Both the position numbers and the translations under genes were made by a program. From positions 604,732,177 to 604,796,176 of the forward strand of contig NC_081405.1 in NCBI RefSeq assembly GCF_030272615.1: 64,000 nt of DNA. Reading direction: 5' to 3'. Origin of the DNA: Cryptomeria japonica (lineage: Eukaryota > Streptophyta > Pinopsida > Cupressales > Cupressaceae). Shown piece after piece: positions 59,691 through 64,000 of the stretch (position 1 is the stretch's first letter; each line of letters starts with the position of its first letter). A model generated the notes under the pieces. That model ran no database searches, had not been told where the DNA came from, and was given only the letters and a program-made list of their open reading frames with translations.

Positions 59691-61234
59691 TGTTAGCATT
59701 TGGCATTATAACAGACAATGGGAGATTGTTGGCATTTCAATAAGGATATTGAGAAGGTTGTTGATGATTATGGATATAACTGATTAAGGATTTTTACTGT
59801 CTTGATATTATTATTTTGTCATTGATGTCAAGAAATTGATTTTCTAATTTAGTATGATGTTGCCACATCTTGAGAATTATGATTTAAAAATTATAAAGAT
59901 GTCGGTAAAAGACACAGAGAGAATATGATGAATAAGGAGATGAATAAGGTATTCAATGGGGAACTATTACCGAGTCAGACAATGATGAGATCATGATGTT
60001 TAGATTGTTTTAACATCATACATATGTTGTAAATTGTAAGGTTATTACTATACTATGTTACCGAGCAAAGAACCTAGTTGGTAAACCCTAAGGAACCTAG
60101 TCAGTAAACCCCAAGGTTATCGCTATCGGTTAATGAAGGTAGAATGTCTACCGAGTGAAGTTTAGTATTCACCGAGTTATTACTGAGTTGTAACCGAGCT
60201 GTAACATAATACATTAAATGGTTACATGCGTTATTTAATGAAGGAAGCTGATGAGCTAGAACTGATTAGATGATTGGTATGCTGTGCATGAAGTTTGTTA
60301 ATGAATCTATGGCAAAGGAAAATTGGCATGAAGATCTACAGCTCAGATTGAACCGCAATACCCTAGCACAAGTTCCAAGAAATGTATGCAAGTTCCAAGG
60401 CAGGGTAAAACATTTTCAAATCGAAGGATACATTGAACCTGGTCAAAGTTTGAAGATATGATGGCTATGATTGATCATGGGAAATGTGATCAAGGAGATT
60501 AAGCGGTTGGCGAATTGTTTATAAATAGGGAACTATTGATAAACAATGTATGCAGGCAAATGTATGCATAAGGATGCTACATAGTGATTACTGAGCACAA
60601 AAGCTTGAAGACCTATTTGAATAACAGAGTATAGAGGCCCAACCGATGGACAAGATTAGTTCTATGTCTAGATTGTATTGAGCAAATAAGAATCTGCTTT
60701 AGCATTTTAGATGTGAAGTTGCAGATAGATTTTTATTACTGTTATTTTGTGAAGTGACAGAAAATCTGTTAACCGAGTGGACTTAACAATCTTATTTGTA
60801 AAACCATCTAGCAAGGTGACATTCTGATTGAGTGTTTGAAATCCTTTAACAAGGTCACTTCTAACAAGGTGAAGATCCTAACAGATCTGAGGGAAATCCC
60901 TTAACCGGGTCACATCTAGCAATGTGGTTTGTAATCTTTAACATGACTTGCTTTTAACTGAGCATACTCTAGAAGAGTATATTTCTTAGTGGGTCCGAAA
61001 TCCCATAGTAGTTTTTCCCTATTTGGGTTTCCACGTTAAATCTGGTGTTATGAGGTTTATGATGTTTATATGCTTTTGAGTTTTCATGTTTAGTAGTTTT
61101 GGTTATATTACTGAATTATATGTTACCGAGGTTGAATCTAATGTTTTTATGGAAAATTAAGTTTCTATGATTCACCCCCCCTCTCATCTTGTTGGCTATG
61201 GGATCTGTACTTACATTAAGTATCAGAACTATCA
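59691..61234 (+). repeat. 3' LTR of copia D
   Basis: 1544 bp, near-identical to the 5' LTR. Many of the differences I saw are C/T or G/A. Confidence 0.95.
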
Positions 61235-61271
61235 AGTATAGGAAGTTGTTCCACTACTTAACTTCCTTACA
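61235..61271 (+). repeat. 3' LTR of copia B, right end
   Basis: AGTATAGGAAGTTGTTCCACTACTTAAC and so on to CTTACA, matching 43008-43040. The first five bases are the copia D target duplication. Copia B ends here, and ATTAG (61272-61276) is its own target duplication. Confidence 0.88.
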
Positions 61272-61393
61272 ATTAGAAAGTAAGTTAATAAAAGAAGATA
61301 ACATATGCATTTTGAAATTAATAAACTTAAATTTAAGAAAGAATGATCTAAAAATATTACAGAAGAAGTGTTCACATCGGGTTCACCAAAATT
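61272..61393 (-). other. 5' interior of the Ty3 element with candidate primer-binding site
   Basis: 117 bp of host element between copia B and the Ty3 5' LTR. The minus strand of 61388-61370 reads TGGTGAACCCGATGTGAAC, beginning TGG as a tRNA-primed site should, five bases from the LTR. I do not name the tRNA. Confidence 0.55.
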
Positions 61394-62526
61394 TAGAGGA
61401 GGGAATTTATCACCTCCAACATGATGAATCTTAGAGGACAAATAGACTCGCCACTTCCTCACTCAAACTGGCGCTAAGGGTGAGCCAGGGGATAAAAAAC
61501 AACAGAATTAGATGATCATGCAACAAAGAAGACCTCTAGACAACTCTGCAAAGCCTTTGTCTTTTGGACAAATGTATAGATCTGGGACACCAGCATGACA
61601 TGCTATCATCCTGCACAGACAAAGTAAAGAAACTGTACAACAGATGCTAATGCAATAATATAACTAATTAACAATGCTATGGTAAATAAAGTAAAATGGG
61701 TAGAATGTTAACAGTTAAAATAAGGTAAAGGAAAGTTGAAGGAAGCTTAAAACCAGTCCATGATTGAAGCTTCCAACTAGATGAATTTTCTATAATTCAA
61801 CCTGCACACAAGCCAGAAAGGAAAAATGTTTGGGGCTTCTTGGGGACTTGCCTTAGTCAAATCCCAGTTTTGGTGTTTCCACCTCCATAGACAACCAAAT
61901 AGATTGATAGAATAAAAGATAAATGCAAGATAAGATAAATGATAAATGATAAATGATAGAAGATGGATGTGATAAATCCCAAGGTGCTCAAAGATAGGAT
62001 AAATAGATAGATATTACCAAAGAGGCTTGAGAAAGCCAAGAGAGTTGCAAAAGAAATACCGTGAGAGTTTGAGAGTGTTGTAACAAACTAGAGATTGTGG
62101 TAGCAAGCGAGAGAGAATCATAGGAAGCTATAAGAGCCCAAAGAATAAGAGAGATTGTATGGAGGAACTAGAGAGCTTGAAAGAAGAGAAAGATGGATTT
62201 AAAAGAGAGAAGAGGAGGGAAAGAAGAGGTCAGCGAGCCATTTAGAAGATTTCGAGCCATTTCCACCAACATGTGCAAGTGAAAAGTGGAAAGGTGTGCT
62301 CAGAAATGAAATTCGATAAGATGTCATGGGAAGAATGCGTGGTGCGTAGATGTCTGCGTGACGCGCTAGTGTCCAGACAAATCACACTAAAAAATGACAA
62401 GTGGAAAGAGAAACAAAAGGCTAATATGAAACAAAAGCTGAAGAATAATTGCTGAAAGGGTTCTTGAGCATTCTGAGAGGAAAAAGGCTGATGCAAGGGC
62501 TGAAGTGAGCCTACTTAGGTGCTAGG
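61394..62526 (-). repeat. 5' LTR of the Ty3-type element, truncated
   Basis: Collinear with 29585-30720, from TAGAGGAGGG to TTAGGTGCTAGGGG. It lacks the last 75 or so bases, including the expected TGTAGTGTC terminus, and passes into different sequence at 62526. The outer boundary of the whole element and its target duplication are therefore lost on this side. Confidence 0.75.
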
Positions 62527-63369
62527 GGGGGAATTCACTTTCTAATTTCCCTCTCACTTAACTCTTCCACCTTTCCATTCTTCAATCTTTCATTCCTCCA
62601 CTTTCAAAAAGGTGGCTTTTGATGAAAATAAATAATTTCTTTATTTATTTTTAGTTAACTCATTTTCTCTCCACTTAAATAATTCTCTCAATCAATCTTG
62701 TCCATTCATTTCTCAAAATCAAAATCAATCTTAGCCATTGATCAAAATCAAAATCTATATAAATTGTGAATAAAATCCTCATTTTTAACAATCACACCTT
62801 TGATATATTGTCATCATAATTGCATCACGCTTTTGAATTTTCTTTGTGCACACATAATTTCTAAGAGCCATCATACAAGAAGATTAAGAAGAACAATGGA
62901 GGTCATGGATTTGATGCTAGGCACAATCATTTTAATTTTCATTTGAATGCATTTTTAATTCATCTTTCATTGATTTTTAAGGTTATTTTGCTTAGAAATG
63001 AGTTTTGTGGCTACGTAATGGTTCTTTGTAGGTTTCCCCTAAATTTACCTGCAACATTTTCTAATAAACCCAATGTGAAGACATTTTTAAATTTGACAAA
63101 TTGTTGTGAGTTTTTGATGTGACAAGATCTTGGCGATGTAATTGTGGAATCCAATGATGCAATTGACTATTTCATTGATGTTTCATGCAATCATTGGATA
63201 GATAGTAAATTAATTGGGTTTTAATTTTGATCATACAATGCAAATAAAAAATTGATTAATCACACATTTGGTTAAAATTAAGTGGACTAATTGATTGAGT
63301 TTTTAATTAGACACTGCAAATGGAAATCATTGGATCTCACATTTAGCTAATTAAATGACAATGAATCAA
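62527..63369. other. Right flank without a recognisable gene
   Basis: Begins with a pyrimidine-rich stretch (TTCACTTTCTAATTTCCC) like that left of the Ty3 element at 29510-29580. After that it is AT-rich non-coding DNA with no open frame of interest. Confidence 0.4.
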
Positions 63370-63710
63370 TTTTACCATCTAATTAAGGGTTTAATGGAAA
63401 AATTTGACAATCTAGCCTAATTAGGGGTTTTTATTTGAGAAATTTTACAATCTAGCCTAATTAAGGGTTTAATGGACAAATTTCACAATCTAGCCTAATT
63501 AGGGGTTTTATTCCACAAATTTCACAATCTAGCTTAATTAGAGGTTTAATTCAACAAATTTCATAATCTATCCTAATTAGGGGTTTAATTTGACAAATAC
63601 ATAATCTAGATTAATTAGGTGGGTAAATGGATCAAAAGCATAATCTAGATTAATGAGGTGGTTAAATCGATCAATTTCACAAATCTAGATAAAATTGACA
63701 AGTCAAAGGA
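63370..63710. repeat. Minisatellite, about 39-bp unit, 8-9 copies
   Basis: The core TCTAGCCTAATTAGGGGTTT recurs with starts at 63411, 63451, 63489, 63528, 63567, 63605, 63644 and 63684, spaced 38-40 bp. The connecting text is like AATTTGACAAATTTCACAA. Units diverge toward the right end (TCTAGATTAATTAGGTGGGT). No open frame runs through it. Confidence 0.88.
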
Positions 63711-64000
63711 TCAATATCACATATAATTAGTCAAATGGGAAAAGAATTAATTAAAAATTACTCAATTGATCAAATGGTCAAATTTTGAGATAAAACAATT
63801 TTCTATTTTTCAAGAAAATATGTATATGTGATGCACTTTGTGAAACAAAGAGTACAATTCATAACACTTGAATTTGTTTTTTCATTAATGCAATTATTAA
63901 AAGGCAATTTTTTATGTTATTGATGGTTTGTTTTAAGCATTGTGGAGATCACGAGGCAAATACTTTTATTAGAAACTATTGATGAATTTGATGCAAGATG
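63711..64000. other. AT-rich end of window
   Basis: Non-coding, with no recognisable feature. Confidence 0.4.

Larger units (their letters stand above)
53773..61234 (+). mobile_element. Copia D, full-length, inserted in copia B 3' LTR
   Basis: 7462 bp with LTRs 53773-55317 (1545 bp) and 59691-61234 (1544 bp), both TGTTAGCATTTGG...ACTATCA. Perfect 5-bp target duplication AGTAT (53768-53772, 61235-61239). Primer-binding site 55320-55331, polypurine tract 59679-59690 (AAAGGGGGAGAT). Gag-pol 55382-59233 stays in one reading frame, with six stops and one large integrase deletion. The LTRs differ at scattered positions only, so this looks like the youngest insertion in the window. Confidence 0.95.
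42180..61271 (+). mobile_element. Copia B, carrying copia C and copia D inside it
   Basis: 5' LTR 42180-43040; primer-binding site 43043-43054; gag from 43164; protease, integrase, RT and RNase H to 47013; interruption by copia C; the last RNase H codons at 53041-53186; 3' LTR 53243-53772, resuming at 61235-61271 after copia D. Flanking GTTAG (42175-42179) and ATTAG (61272-61276) differ at one base. Without its insertions the element would be about 5.6 kb. Its proteins differ from those of A, C, D and E (protease WLIDSGASFHIA). It has many stops and is the oldest-looking copia element in the nest. Confidence 0.9.
29585..62526 (-). mobile_element. Ty3/gypsy-type element, non-autonomous, split by nested insertions
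   Basis: The two LTR copies (29585-30794 and the truncated 61394-62526) are collinear over about 1.1 kb in the same orientation. The interior, read right to left, is a primer-binding-like site (61370-61388), coding pieces at 61277-61369 and 42034-42179, then 33983-30795. The coding text runs across the copia insertions: ...LQEDEIIE on one side of copia A and TFLNVTLPSL on the other. The rejoined interior is only about 3.45 kb. It encodes a gag-like C-terminus, a retropepsin and a G-patch segment, with no RT, RNase H or integrase visible. A polypurine tract (minus GTGGGGGCAAAA) adjoins the 3' LTR at 30795-30806. Confidence 0.75.

Noticed and set aside
63370-63710. CRISPR-like regular spacing
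   Set aside because: Repeat units are contiguous and diverged, with no unique spacers, in a plant nuclear context. It is a minisatellite.

Overview
This is nuclear DNA of a large-genome seed plant. A conifer or other gymnosperm is plausible from the density of old, nested retroelements, but the sequence does not prove it. I see no rRNA, tRNA, CRISPR or prokaryotic-style gene. The only gene I would call functional is a three-exon 2-oxoglutarate/Fe(II)-dependent dioxygenase (2-ODD) on the + strand, 23015-25993, predicted to encode 321 residues with all catalytic residues present. Nearly everything else is retrotransposon, or broken duplicates of the 2-ODD locus.

Layout, left. Positions 1-1869 hold the 5' end of a minus-strand Ty1/copia element (LTR, PBS, gag, protease). 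Positions 2041-6016 hold a decayed 2-ODD paralogue: upstream region, a minus-strand LINE ORF1 insert, the end of exon 2, a short intron 2 and an intact exon 3. Positions 6017-7175 hold a coiled-coil retroposon remnant. Positions 9203-13917 hold a plus-strand copia element with an intact gag and a broken pol, cut off before its 3' LTR. Positions 13918-16860 repeat the 2-ODD upstream region and contain a complete ORF1-only LINE derivative (14747-16589) with 15-bp target-site duplications. Positions 19384-22470 hold the tail of another 2-ODD copy, a second small retroposon with 14-bp target-site duplications, and the 2-ODD intergenic region leading into the intact gene.

Layout, right. From 29585 to about 62526 I read one minus-strand Ty3/gypsy-type element opened by a stack of later insertions. 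Its 3' LTR is at 29585-30794, its interior (protease plus G-patch, no visible RT or integrase) at 30795-33983, and its truncated 5' LTR at 61394-62526. Copia A (33989-42028, minus) and copia B (42180-61271, plus) sit inside it. Copia B itself contains copia C (47019-53035, minus, in the RNase H coding region) and copia D (53773-61234, plus, in the 3' LTR). Target-site duplications support the boundaries of B, C and D; those of A are imperfect.

History. The LINE ORF1 insert is at the same site in the copies at 2041 and 13918 but is absent upstream of the intact gene. It therefore entered one paralogue before that paralogue was duplicated. Copia D looks youngest: its LTRs are near-identical in length and its polyprotein keeps one frame apart from point stops and an integrase deletion. 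All copia pol genes here carry stops or deletions, so none looks autonomous.
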